This document shows, in pieces, positions 32,260 through 40,990 of a stretch of 64,000 bases of DNA. A program made the translations under genes and the position numbers. The notes beneath the pieces were generated by a model. It ran no database searches, had not been told where the DNA came from, and saw only the letters and a program-made list of their open reading frames with translations. The DNA is taken from positions 6,852-70,851 of the forward strand of contig CAWANG010000017.1 of NCBI GenBank assembly GCA_963783175.1, in the 5' to 3' direction. The DNA is from Roseiarcus sp963783175 (GTDB taxonomy: Bacteria; Pseudomonadota; Alphaproteobacteria; Rhizobiales; Beijerinckiaceae). How positions within the stretch are numbered: the stretch's first letter is position 1; each line of letters begins with the position of its first letter.

Positions 32260-32649
32260 TCAGGTGAAGGCGATGCGCAGCGTCGCGTAGACGCAGGCGA
32301 GCGCCAGAAGCGCAGCAAAAAGGGTGTTGGCGGCCAGCGCCCACGCGCGCGACTGGCCGTCGATGTAATCGACGATGATGGACCGCGCGCCGAACTCCAT
32401 GTGGACGATGCCGGCCAGGATGAACGCCAGCAGCAGGATCGCCGGTATCGGGCGCGCGAGCTCCGCCCGCACGCCGTTATAGTCCTTGCGCAGGAGGTCG
32501 AGCATGAGCCAGACGAAGCCGACCGTGAGCGGGATGAGCGCAACCGAGGTCAGGTGAATGAACCACGCATCGGTTGTTCCGCTGCGCGCCGAGCCGAGAA
32601 ACCGGACCCGCCCGAGCGGAGTGCGCAGATCGCTTGGATGATCGGCCAT
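32260..32649 (-). CDS. sdhD: Succinate dehydrogenase membrane anchor subunit
   Basis: 129 residues with three transmembrane helices (about 31-51, 67-87, 102-125) and the conserved segment WFIHLTSVALIPLTVGFVW. It starts MADHPSDLRTPLGRVRFLGSA, the usual alphaproteobacterial SdhD start. With SdhC it anchors complex II and forms the quinone pocket and heme b site. It lies 12 bp after sdhC and 26 bp ahead of sdhA. Confidence 0.9.
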   Translation of the reverse strand: MADHPSDLRTPLGRVRFLGSARSGTTDAWFIHLTSVALIPLTVGFVWLMLDLLRKDYNGVRAELARPIPAILLLAFILAGIVHMEFGARSIIVDYIDGQSRAWALAANTLFAALLALACVYATLRIAFT

Positions 32650-32661
32650 CGCGGTGCTCCG

Positions 32662-33072
32662 TTAGCGGACGGCGTAGCCTACGCCCCAGACGACGATGGT
32701 CAACGCAAAACCTCCGATCAAGGTCGCCCACGCCATCTGATCGCGCAAAGGCGCATCCAGGCCGTAGCCGGAGTCCCAGGCGATATGGCGAACGCCGCCG
32801 ATAAGGTGATGAAAGAGCGCCCAGGTGAAAACGAACAGGACGAGACGGCCGATGAACGATTGGATGAATTCCGAAAAGGCCGCGAATGTCGCGGCGTCGG
32901 CCGAGGCGGCGATGAGAAACCAGGCGAGCAGAAGGACGCCGACATAAAGGGCAGCCCCGCTGATCCGATGGGCGATCGACATCGCCATCGTCATCGTCAG
33001 GCGATAGATGGTGAGATGCGGCGACAACGGCCGCGGCCGGCGCGGTCCAGGGAGAGCGTCGCTCGACGCCAT
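32662..33072 (-). CDS. sdhC: Succinate dehydrogenase cytochrome b556 subunit
   Basis: 136 residues. It reads RPLSPHLTIYRLTMTMAMSI at the start, then the signature HRISGAALYVGVLLLAWFL and the heme-ligand region HHLIGGVRHIAWDSGYGLD, with three transmembrane helices. It is the first gene of the operon, so the sdh promoter should lie in 33073-33172, between it and the end of the PfkB kinase gene transcribed in the same direction. Confidence 0.92.
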   Translation of the reverse strand: MASSDALPGPRRPRPLSPHLTIYRLTMTMAMSIAHRISGAALYVGVLLLAWFLIAASADAATFAAFSEFIQSFIGRLVLFVFTWALFHHLIGGVRHIAWDSGYGLDAPLRDQMAWATLIGGFALTIVVWGVGYAVR

Positions 33073-33172
33073 GGCGTTGATTCCTGCTGATGTTCGGTTG
33101 GCGTTTTAGACCGCTCGTTCGGCGCCCGCAACGTTGGTCGTCTTCGCCCTAAGTTCTAGGCCCAATCTCGAA

Positions 33173-34102
33173 TCATCCGGCGAGAAGGGCCTCGACCTCG
33201 GGCCGAGTCGGCGGATCGGAGCCCTTACGCGTGCAAGTGATGGCCGACGCGGCCGCCGCGAACCGCAACCAGCGCTCCAGTTCGCCGCGAGCGGGCTGAG
33301 GCGCTTCGGCCCCGAGCGCATGGTCGCGATCCATCGCCGACAGCAGGGCGGACATGAAACTGTCGCCGGCGCCGACCGTGTCGACGACCTCGACCGCCGG
33401 CGCCGCGACCTCCACCTTGTCCTTACCCAGAATGGCGAAGGCGCCGCGTTCCCCGAGCGTCGCGACGCAAAATCGCGGACCCGACCTGGTCCAGGCGGCG
33501 AGCGTGTCCGCGATCGGGCGGGCGGGATAGAGCCACTCGAGGTCCTCCTCGCTCGCCTTGACGATGCGGGCGAGGCTCACCTGCCTCTCGACCAGCCTGG
33601 CGACCGATTCACGATCCGGGGTCACGAACGGGCGGATGTTGGGATCGAAGCTCACCGTCGCAAGCGACCCCGCAAGTCGCAATGCCTCAACTACAGCCTC
33701 GCCGTGGCGCTCGACGGCGGAGAAGGAGCCGACGTGCAGATGCTGCGCGCCTTTCGGCCATTGCTTCGGGAACGGCCAGGGACCGTCGTAGGCGGTGCCG
33801 TCGAGGTAGAACGAATAGCGCGATCCGGTCTTGGCGGTGCCGCGCATGACGAAAGCGAGCGTGGTCGGGCGCGGGTCGCGAGCGACAAAGCCGAGGTCGA
33901 CGCCGCTTGCGGCGAGCGCCGCGGCGAGCGCTTCGCCATTGCCATCGGCGGAAATGCGCGAGACGAATGCGGTTTGCGACCCCAGCCGGGCGAGGCCGAT
34001 CGCGACATTGTAGGGCGATCCCCCCAGCACCGCGTCGTAGGCGTTGGCCTCGATCGGATCGGGGATGAGGTCGATCAGCGCCTCGCCGGAAATCAGGATC
34101 AT
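33173..34102 (-). CDS. PfkB family carbohydrate kinase (fructokinase-like)
   Basis: 309-residue ribokinase-fold sugar kinase. It starts MILISGEALIDLIPD, has the substrate loop AVLGGSPYNVAIGLARLG, and the second PfkB signature VVDTVGAGDSFMSALL with the catalytic aspartate. It is the last gene of a minus-strand operon with an FAH-family protein and an aldehyde dehydrogenase, 43 bp after the latter. Fructose or a 2-keto-3-deoxy sugar acid are both plausible substrates; the fructose-type transporter at the window start favours the first only weakly. Confidence 0.87.
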   Translation of the reverse strand: MILISGEALIDLIPDPIEANAYDAVLGGSPYNVAIGLARLGSQTAFVSRISADGNGEALAAALAASGVDLGFVARDPRPTTLAFVMRGTAKTGSRYSFYLDGTAYDGPWPFPKQWPKGAQHLHVGSFSAVERHGEAVVEALRLAGSLATVSFDPNIRPFVTPDRESVARLVERQVSLARIVKASEEDLEWLYPARPIADTLAAWTRSGPRFCVATLGERGAFAILGKDKVEVAAPAVEVVDTVGAGDSFMSALLSAMDRDHALGAEAPQPARGELERWLRFAAAASAITCTRKGSDPPTRPEVEALLAG

Positions 34103-34145
34103 CGTTTCGGTCGCCCCTTGGCCCGACTGCGAGTCGCTGTTCGCA

Positions 34146-35585
34146 TCACGCCAACGTGTAGGCCGTTTTCACCGTCGTGTAGAATTCCACCGCATGGCGT
34201 CCCTGCTCGCGCGGCCCGAGGTTCGAACCTTTGCGGCCGCCGAACGGCGCGTGATAGTCGACGCCCGCCGTCGGCAGATTGACCATCGCCATACCGACCT
34301 CGGCATTGCGCTTGAAGTGCGAGGCGTGCTTGAGGCTCGTGGTGCAAATGCCGGCGCACAACCCAAAATCGGTGTCGTTCGCGATCGCTAGAGCGTGATC
34401 GTAGTCGCGGGCAGGGATCATCGCCGAGACCGGGCCGAAGATTTCCTCACGCGAAATGCGCATCGAATTGTCGGCGTCGAGGAACAGGGCCGGGGCCATG
34501 TAGAATCCGGGAGTGGCGCGGTTGAGCCGCTCGCCGCCGAGCGCGAGCTTCGCCCCCTCGCCCTGGCCGACCGCGACATAGGAAAGATCCTGCTCGAGCT
34601 GGGTCGCATCGACGACCGGGCCGATGTGCGTTCCGGACTTCAGGGCGTCGTCGACGACGAGCGCGCGCATCCGCTCGGTGAGCGCTTCGGCGAAACGCCG
34701 GTAGACCGGCTCCTCGACGATGAGCCGCGACGAAGCCGTGCAGCGCTGGCCGGTCGAGAAATAAGCGCCATTGACCGCGCATTCGACCGCAGTCGGCAGA
34801 TCGGCGTCCGCGAGCACGACGAGGGGATTTTTGCCGCCCATCTCGAGTTGAAACCGGCGCATTGCGCTAGCGCAGGCGGCCGCTACCCGGCGCCCGGTTG
34901 CGACCGAACCGGTGAATGTCACCGCGTCTACCCGTTTGTGATCGAGGATCGCCTGGCCGACCACCGAGCCTCGCCCAACGACCAGATTGAACACGCCCTT
35001 CGGAACGCCGGCGCGCACGATGATCTCGGCCAGCGCGTGGGCGGATCCGGGCACGAGGTCCGCGGGCTTGAACACTACTGTGTTTCCGTAGGCGAGGGCG
35101 GGCGCGATCTTCCAGGCTGGGATCGCGATCGGGAAATTCCACGGCGCAATAATTCCGATGACGCCTATCGCCTCGCGCGTGACTTCAATGTCGACGTTTG
35201 GCCGCACGCTTGCGAACTTCTCACCGGGAATTCTCAGCGCTTCGCCGGCGAAGAAGTCGAAGATCTGGCCGGCGCGGGTCGCTTCGCCGATGCCCTCGGC
35301 CAGCGTCTTGCCCTCTTCGCGCGAAAGCAGGCGCCCGAGCTCCTCGCGCCGAGCCAGGATCTCCGTCGAAACGCGCAGCAACGTGTCGTGGCGCTCCTGC
35401 GGGGTCGTTCGCGCCCAGGCGGGGAAGGCGGCGTGCGCGGCTTCGACCGCCGCGCCCGTCTGACCGGCGTCGGCTTGCGCATACTCGCCAACGACGTCGT
35501 TGGTGTCCGACGGGTTGACGTCGCGAGTGACAGTCGCGCCGTCGACCCATTCGCCGGCTATGAAGTTCTTGTAGTGTGCGCCCAT
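34146..35585 (-). CDS. Aldehyde dehydrogenase, probable alpha-ketoglutaric semialdehyde dehydrogenase
   Basis: 479 residues with all ALDH landmarks: N150 in IIAPWNFP, K173 in VVFKPADL, FTGSVATGRR, E248 in FQLEMGGKNP and the nucleophile C282 in TGQRCTASS. The end GPREQGRHAVEFYTTVKT is typical of the sugar-acid branch. It follows an FAH-superfamily gene by 43 bp. In oxidative pentose and hexarate pathways this pair makes alpha-ketoglutaric semialdehyde and oxidises it to 2-oxoglutarate, so I infer that role. Confidence 0.85.
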   Translation of the reverse strand: MGAHYKNFIAGEWVDGATVTRDVNPSDTNDVVGEYAQADAGQTGAAVEAAHAAFPAWARTTPQERHDTLLRVSTEILARREELGRLLSREEGKTLAEGIGEATRAGQIFDFFAGEALRIPGEKFASVRPNVDIEVTREAIGVIGIIAPWNFPIAIPAWKIAPALAYGNTVVFKPADLVPGSAHALAEIIVRAGVPKGVFNLVVGRGSVVGQAILDHKRVDAVTFTGSVATGRRVAAACASAMRRFQLEMGGKNPLVVLADADLPTAVECAVNGAYFSTGQRCTASSRLIVEEPVYRRFAEALTERMRALVVDDALKSGTHIGPVVDATQLEQDLSYVAVGQGEGAKLALGGERLNRATPGFYMAPALFLDADNSMRISREEIFGPVSAMIPARDYDHALAIANDTDFGLCAGICTTSLKHASHFKRNAEVGMAMVNLPTAGVDYHAPFGGRKGSNLGPREQGRHAVEFYTTVKTAYTLA

Positions 35586-35628
35586 TCTGCTCCTCGCCTA
35601 TTGAACTGACATTCTACGGCCGAAACGT

Positions 35629-36807
35629 TCAAATCAATCCCCGCCGGGCGAGGTTGCGCATGAGCGCGCCCACGCCGAACGTCCAACGTTCACATTCTTC
35701 GCACGGCCGCATCCGATTCACGAGCCGGCCGAGCTTTTCCGTTCCGATGATGACGATATCGCCCGTCCGGTGCGTGAACCCCATGCCCGGGGAGCCACGA
35801 TCGGCGACCGGGGCGAACATCGTCCCAAGCAGGAGAACGAACCCGTCCGGGTAGGCGTGGCTCGCGCCGATCGTCTGGGCGGCGATGTCGGCGGGATCGC
35901 GGCTGATCTTGGCCATCGACGAGCCGCCTTCGAGCCGGAATCCGTCCTCGCCGTCGACGGTGAGCGAAATCGTCGCGGAGCGTACGTCGTCGAGCGAAAA
36001 GGTTGAATCGAAGAAGCGCAAAAAGGGGCCAATCGCGCAACTCGCGTTCTGGTCTTTCGCCTTGCCGAGCAGGAGCGCCGACCGCCCCTCGAAATCGCGC
36101 AGATTGACGTCGTTGGCAAGGGTCGCGCCAACTATCGCCCCGCTCGAAGCGACCGCGAGCGCTACTTCCGGTTCGGGATTGTTCCAAAGCGACGCGCTGT
36201 GGAATCCGGCGTCATCGCCTGAGCCGACGGCCGACATTGGCTGGCTCTTGGTAAAGACTTCCGCGTCTGGTCCGATCCCGACTTCCAAATATTGCGACCA
36301 CGCGCCTGCCTCCACGAGCGCCGTCTTGAGCCGCATGGCAGCGGGCGAGCCGGGTCGCAGACTGCTCAGGTCATCTCCTAGCGCGCGCACGATCTCCTCG
36401 CGCGCTTTCGCCGCGCCTTCACGACTGCCGCGGGCGCGTTCTTCAATGACGCGTTCGAGCAACGATTGGGCGAACGTGACGCCGGCCGCCTTGATCGCCT
36501 GCAGATCGATAGGCGCGAGAAGGCGCGGGCTGCCGGGGACGCGCTTGTCGCGCGGAGAGCGAGCCAAAATGTCCCTGAGTGCGCCGAGGCGCGGTCCTTC
36601 CGCCGCACGTAGCGCCTTGGCAGGTGACCGCGCTTCGCAAAGGTCGCGCATGGTCGGGAACACACCGCCGAGGTCGAAGACGCCGCCTTCCCTGATCGCA
36701 ACGACTGAGGGGCCGTCGACGTCGGGCCGCCAGACCCGCGCGGCAAGAGCGCCGGCGTAGCGGTCCGAGGGCAGCGTCGTCTCCTCGCTCAAGTCAAGCG
36801 TCGCCAT
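35629..36807 (-). CDS. Fumarylacetoacetate hydrolase family protein, probable 2-keto-3-deoxy sugar acid dehydratase
   Basis: About 392 residues. The C-terminal FAH fold shows metal-site carboxylates in NNPEPEVALAVASSGAIVG and TLANDVNLRDFEGRS, plus HRTGDIVIIGTEKLGRLVN. Length and layout match the XylX type, which dehydrates 2-keto-3-deoxypentonate to alpha-ketoglutaric semialdehyde, better than true fumarylacetoacetase. I prefer the second ATG (36807), which has GGGG upstream at better spacing than the one at 36813. It is the first gene of the minus-strand operon, divergent from the GntR gene, with a palindromic operator between them. Confidence 0.83.
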   Translation of the reverse strand: MATLDLSEETTLPSDRYAGALAARVWRPDVDGPSVVAIREGGVFDLGGVFPTMRDLCEARSPAKALRAAEGPRLGALRDILARSPRDKRVPGSPRLLAPIDLQAIKAAGVTFAQSLLERVIEERARGSREGAAKAREEIVRALGDDLSSLRPGSPAAMRLKTALVEAGAWSQYLEVGIGPDAEVFTKSQPMSAVGSGDDAGFHSASLWNNPEPEVALAVASSGAIVGATLANDVNLRDFEGRSALLLGKAKDQNASCAIGPFLRFFDSTFSLDDVRSATISLTVDGEDGFRLEGGSSMAKISRDPADIAAQTIGASHAYPDGFVLLLGTMFAPVADRGSPGMGFTHRTGDIVIIGTEKLGRLVNRMRPCEECERWTFGVGALMRNLARRGLI

Positions 36808-36864
36808 GGGCATCCCCGATGCGGCGTTTGGTGGATTGACGGGGCCGCGCCGCCTCTTTAGCCT

Positions 36865-36876
36865 CTAACATGTTAG
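36865..36876. promoter_or_regulatory. Probable GntR/FadR-type operator, perfect 12-bp palindrome
   Basis: CTAACATGTTAG is a perfect palindrome in the 117-bp gap between the divergent FAH and GntR genes. It lies about 50 bp before the GntR start. FCD-class GntR regulators usually bind such short A/T-centred palindromes next to their own gene. Confidence 0.6.
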
Positions 36877-36924
36877 CAGGACCGGGCGAAGCGTTTCGCT
36901 ACGGCTTGAGCTGCAGGTGGGGAC

Positions 36925-37614
36925 TTGGCGAAGGGCGCCCATTCGAAAGCGGACGCCGTGTACGGCGAACTGAAGGAAGCGATTCTCTCCGGAACGCTCG
37001 AACCGGGCCGTCTGATCGACAAGGCGGGCTTGTGCGAGAAACTCGGCGTTTCGCGCTTTCCCGTTTCCGCTGCGGTGAGCCGCCTTGCCTATGATCGTCT
37101 TGTCGACGTTGCGCCGCAACATGGCTCCTTTGTCGCGCGAATTTCGCTTAACGACGTGCGAGAGCGCTTCTTCATCCGCATTGCTCTCGAGGGCGAGATC
37201 GCCGCCGAAGCCGCTCGACGAATGACGCGCGCGGACAAAGACGCGCTGGCGGCGAATCTCAAGAAGGAGGCCGTCGCGGTTGAAGCCGAGGACCGCGCCG
37301 CCTTCTACGCGCTCGATGTGGCGTTCCACCAGTTCATGACGGCGCGTCTCGGTATGGCGCGCGCCCATGATCTCCTTGAAGGCCTTCGCGTCCATCTGGA
37401 AAGGGCGCGCAGGCTCGCTATGTCTCCAGGCGGACGCCTGCGCGCGGCGATGAAGGAGCACACGTCGATCGCCGCCGCGATCGAAGCGGGCGATCCGGCC
37501 GCAGCGCGGGAAGCGATGAGGCGCCACCTCGAGACGACCAGCGCGCTGCTCGAAGCGCTGGCGAAGAAGCAGCCCGGACTTTTTTTCGATGCGAGCGCTC
37601 CCCCTGAACGGTAA
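36925..37614 (+). CDS. GntR family transcriptional regulator (FCD/FadR class)
   Basis: 229 residues. The N-terminal winged helix contains YGELKEAILSGTLEPGRLID and GVSRFPVSAAVSRLAYDRLV; the usual FPVREA-type recognition helix is changed to FPVSAAV. The C-terminal FCD ligand domain has metal-site histidines in LDVAFHQFMTARLG and REAMRRHLETTSALLEAL. The apparent start is a TTG at 36925, with no better in-frame codon upstream. It heads a plus-strand operon and is divergent from the FAH operon, so it probably represses both until a sugar acid or keto-acid binds. Confidence 0.87.
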   Translation: MAKGAHSKADAVYGELKEAILSGTLEPGRLIDKAGLCEKLGVSRFPVSAAVSRLAYDRLVDVAPQHGSFVARISLNDVRERFFIRIALEGEIAAEAARRMTRADKDALAANLKKEAVAVEAEDRAAFYALDVAFHQFMTARLGMARAHDLLEGLRVHLERARRLAMSPGGRLRAAMKEHTSIAAAIEAGDPAAAREAMRRHLETTSALLEALAKKQPGLFFDASAPPER

Positions 37615-37646
37615 CCGACACCGTCGCAACAGCGGTATTCGACATC

Positions 37647-39168
37647 ATGACAACGCCTCGCGCCCTGCGCCTCGATCCCTCCGACAATGTCGTCATCGCG
37701 ATCGACGAGATCGCCTCCGGCGCCGCGCCGACGGGAGGCGTTAGCGCTCGCGAGCGCATTCCGAAAGGCCACAAGATGGCGGTCGCCGCCGTCGAAGCTG
37801 GCGCTCCGATCCGCAAGTTCGGTCAAATCATCGGCTTTGCCTCGCGGCTCGTCTCCCCGGGCGAGTGGGTGCATGAGCACAATTGCGGCATTAAGGAGTT
37901 CGCGCGCGACTATCATTTTGGCGAGGATGCGCGCCGCGGAGACCATCGTCCCGATTGAGAATCAGCCGACCTTTCAGGGCTTTCGGCGGGCGAACGGCAA
38001 GGTCGGAACGCGCAACTATCTTGCGATCCTGACTTCAGTGAATTGCTCGGCGACCGTCGCGCGACTGATAGCGAAGGAGGTCGAACGGTCAGGAATCCTT
38101 GCCGACTACCCGCATGTCGATGGCGTGATCGCGCTCGTGCACGGCACGGGCTGCGGCATCGCCGCCAAGGGCGAGGGCTTCGACGCCTTGATGCGAACGC
38201 AATGGGGATACGCCGCCAATCCCAACATTGGCGCGACTTTGATGGTCGGGCTGGGCTGCGAGGTATTTCAGATCGGCCGCATGAAGGAGGAATACGGGGT
38301 CGTCGAGAGCGAGGCGTTCCATAGCCTGACCATCCAGGCGACCGGTGGCACCCGCAAGACGGTCGCGGCCGGCGTCGAGCGCGTCCGCGCCATGCTGCCG
38401 CCGCTCGGTCGCGCCCAACGCACGTCGGCGCCGGCGAGCGAACTCACGCTCGCGCTTCAATGTGGCGGCTCGGACGGCTATTCGGGGATCACCGCCAATC
38501 CGGCGCTCGGCGCCGCCGCCGACATTTTGGTGCGCAACGGCGGCACGGCGATCCTCTCGGAGACGCCGGAGATCTACGGCGCCGAACATCTGCTGACGCG
38601 GCGCGCGGCGACGCCGGAAATCGGCCGCAAGCTGGTCGAGCGAATCCATTGGTGGGAGGATTATTGCGCGCGGAGCGGCGGCGAAATGAACAACAATCCC
38701 TCGCCCGGCAACAAGGCCGGCGGACTGACGACCATTCTGGAGAAATCTCTCGGTGCCGCTGCGAAGGGCGGTACGACGGCGCTCAATGGCGTCTTCAACT
38801 ATGCCGAGCCGGTGACCGCAAAGGGCTTCGTGTTCATGGATACTCCAGGTTACGATCCGGTGTCGGCGACCGGCCAGGTCGCGGGGGGCGCGAATGTCCT
38901 CGCCTTCACGACCGGACGCGGCTCCGCCTATGGTTGCAAGCCGACGCCCTCAGTCAAGCTCGCGACCAACAACGATGTCTACCGTAGGATGATCGAGGAC
39001 ATGGACATCAATTGCGGCGATGTCGTCGACGGCGTGTCGATCGCCGAAAAGGGCAAAGAAATTTTCGACAAGATTCTTGCGGTTGCCTCGGGCGAACGGA
39101 CGAAGTCGGAGATGCTCGGCTATGGCGACGCCGAATTCACGCCCTGGCAGATCGGAGCGACGATGTGA
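37647..39168 (+). CDS. UxaA/GarD family sugar-acid dehydratase (one frame break)
   Basis: About 506 residues after repair, in the altronate/galactarate dehydratase family. The N-terminal SAF domain (1-95) has VSARERIPKGHKMAVAAVEA and SPGEWVHEHNCGI. An extra C near 37934 breaks the frame; beyond it the second domain reads FQGFRRANGKVGTRNYLAIL, HGTGCGIAAKGEGFD, LQCGGSDGYSGITANPALG and NNNPSPGNKAGGLTTILEKS. Conserved cysteines, likely metal ligands, are in GTGCG, GLGCEV and LQCGGSD. The length is 3n+1. The gene follows GntR by 32 bp. Altronate, galactarate or an aldonate are possible substrates. Confidence 0.87.
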
Positions 39169-39282
39169 TCGGCGGCGGGGGCTGTCGTCGACGGGAGACG
39201 CGCGGGTGCGGGCTTCGTCGTCGCGCCCCTTCGCCTATTGCGCGCAGGTCGTGAGCTGCGCTCCACGGCCCCGGGATGGCTG

Positions 39283-39966
39283 ATGAAAACTGCGTTACTG
39301 TTCGATCTCGATGGCACGCTCCTGGATAGCGACGCCGATCATCTGCTCGCCTTTCAGCGAGTCTTTGCGCCGCACGGGATTGCGCTCGATCGCGCTGCTT
39401 ATGCGGCGAACATCATGGGCGCCTCTAACGAGATGATCGCTCGGCTCTATCTTTCCCATCTGCCGTCGGACGAACAAGCCGCGACTTTGGCCGCCAAGGA
39501 GGAGGCCTATCGCGCCGGTCTGGACGATCTTGAGCCCATCGCGGGCGCGGTGGCGTTGCTCGATTTCGCCGACACGCGCGGGCTCAAGCGCGCGGTCGTC
39601 ACGAACGCGCCGCGCGCCAACGCCGAAAAGGTGCTTGCGGCGTTGGGGATCGGGCAACGTCTTCCGATTCTGGTGATCGGTGCGGAACTCGCGCGCTCCA
39701 AGCCCGATCCGTTGCCGTATCTGACCGCGCTTGAGCGTACCGGCGCGCTCGCAAGCCGGTCGCTCGCTTTCGAGGACTCGCTGTCGGGCGTTCGCTCCGC
39801 AGCCGCGGCCGGGCTCGCGGTGGTGGGCATGACGACGACGCTCGATTCGCGCACGCTGATCGATGCCGGAGCGGCCCTGACGGTGAGCGATTTCACCGAC
39901 AGGCGAATCTTCGCGCTGATCGAGGCGCGACTTGGCGCTGATGCAGATGAAAGGAAGACCGCTTGA
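39283..39966 (+). CDS. HAD superfamily hydrolase (phosphatase-like)
   Basis: 227 residues starting MKTALLFDLDGTLLDSDAD, with the nucleophile and acid aspartates of motif I. Later motifs are VVTNAPRANAEKVL (II), ARSKPDPLPYLTALE (III) and LAFEDSLSGVRSAAAAG (IV), as in beta-phosphoglucomutase-like phosphatases. I start at 39283, since the upstream frame has no homology. Its TGA overlaps the TTG start of the next gene (TTGA), so the two are translationally coupled within the sugar-acid operon. Confidence 0.88.
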   Translation: MKTALLFDLDGTLLDSDADHLLAFQRVFAPHGIALDRAAYAANIMGASNEMIARLYLSHLPSDEQAATLAAKEEAYRAGLDDLEPIAGAVALLDFADTRGLKRAVVTNAPRANAEKVLAALGIGQRLPILVIGAELARSKPDPLPYLTALERTGALASRSLAFEDSLSGVRSAAAAGLAVVGMTTTLDSRTLIDAGAALTVSDFTDRRIFALIEARLGADADERKTA

Positions 39967-40949
39967 GACTGGCGCAATTCATCGACGAGAATGGCAAGCG
40001 GGCGCTCGCCGTCTCGGCGCGCGGCGAGAGTCGGCGGGTCAAAGGCGCGCGAACGACGCTCGACCTTGCCCGCCAGGCGCTGGCCGAGGGCGTTTCACTG
40101 CGCAAGCTGGTCGCCGATCGTGGGGTCGGGAGCAGGGTCGACCTTGCTCGCGCGCTGAAGGAGCGACGCGTGCTGTCGCCGATCGATCACAAGGATCCCG
40201 CACATGTCTTCGTGACCGGAACGGGCCTCACGCACCTCGGCTCCGCCGAGGGACGCGATCGGATGCACAAGGACCTCGCCGATCCCTCGAAGCTCACCGA
40301 CTCGATGCGGATGTTCAAACTCGGCCTGGAGGGCGGCAAGCCGGGGAGGAACGAAACCGGCGCGCAGCCTGAGTGGTTCTATAAAGGCGACGGTTCAATT
40401 CTCGCGGCGCCGGAGGGCGATCTGCCCAGTCCCGCCTTTGCGCTTGACGGCGGCGAAGAGCCTGAGATCGTCGGGATTTATCTGATTGACGCCGCCGGCG
40501 CTCCGGTTCGAATCGGGTTCGCGCTAGGCAACGAATTCTCCGATCACGTCACCGAACGGCAGAACTATCTTTGGCTCGCGCATTCGAAGTTACGGCCGGC
40601 AAGTCTCGGTCCGGAATTGCTGATCGGCGAATTGCCGACCGACGTCCACGGCGTCTCGCGCATCCGGCGGGGGAAGGAAGTCATCTGGGAAAAGGCGTTC
40701 CTGTCCGGCGAACAGAACATGGCCCATTCGATCGCCAATCTCGAGGCGCATCATTTCAAGTATGCGTTGTTTCGGCGGCCGGGCGACATTCATGTCCATT
40801 TCTTCGGGACCGCGACGCTGTCGTTCAGCGACGGCGTCCAAACGCGGAAAGGCGACATATTCGAGATCGAATCGGAGGCGTTCGGCTTGCCGCTTCGCAG
40901 TCGGCTCACGACAGAAAGACCCGCCAAAGCGAGAGTGCGAGCGCTTTAG
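39963..40949 (+). CDS. AraD1/GguC family protein (FAH superfamily)
   Basis: 328 residues of the GguC/AraD1 group found in sugar-acid and arabinose/galactose operons of rhizobia. Characteristic stretches are FVTGTGLTHLGSAEGRDRMH, EWFYKGDGSILAAPEGDLPS, GFALGNEFSDHVTERQNYLW, and LEAHHFKYALFRRPGDIHVH. The start is TTG at 39963 (RLAQFID follows), overlapping the HAD stop. It probably acts on a 2-keto-3-deoxy acid. The locus therefore codes two FAH-superfamily proteins, one in each divergent operon. Confidence 0.86.
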   Translation: MRLAQFIDENGKRALAVSARGESRRVKGARTTLDLARQALAEGVSLRKLVADRGVGSRVDLARALKERRVLSPIDHKDPAHVFVTGTGLTHLGSAEGRDRMHKDLADPSKLTDSMRMFKLGLEGGKPGRNETGAQPEWFYKGDGSILAAPEGDLPSPAFALDGGEEPEIVGIYLIDAAGAPVRIGFALGNEFSDHVTERQNYLWLAHSKLRPASLGPELLIGELPTDVHGVSRIRRGKEVIWEKAFLSGEQNMAHSIANLEAHHFKYALFRRPGDIHVHFFGTATLSFSDGVQTRKGDIFEIESEAFGLPLRSRLTTERPAKARVRAL

Positions 40950-40973
40950 GCGTCGCCGCCTTTCGGGCCGGAG

Positions 40974-40988
40974 CGCGCGATACGCGCG
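40974..40988. terminator. CGCGCG palindrome between convergent araD1-like and rne genes
   Basis: CGCGCG, a 3-base spacer ATA and CGCGCG lie just past the araD1-like stop and at the rne stop. It could form a short stem ending either transcript; there is no T-run, so the call is weak. Confidence 0.3.
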
Positions 40989-40990
40989 AG

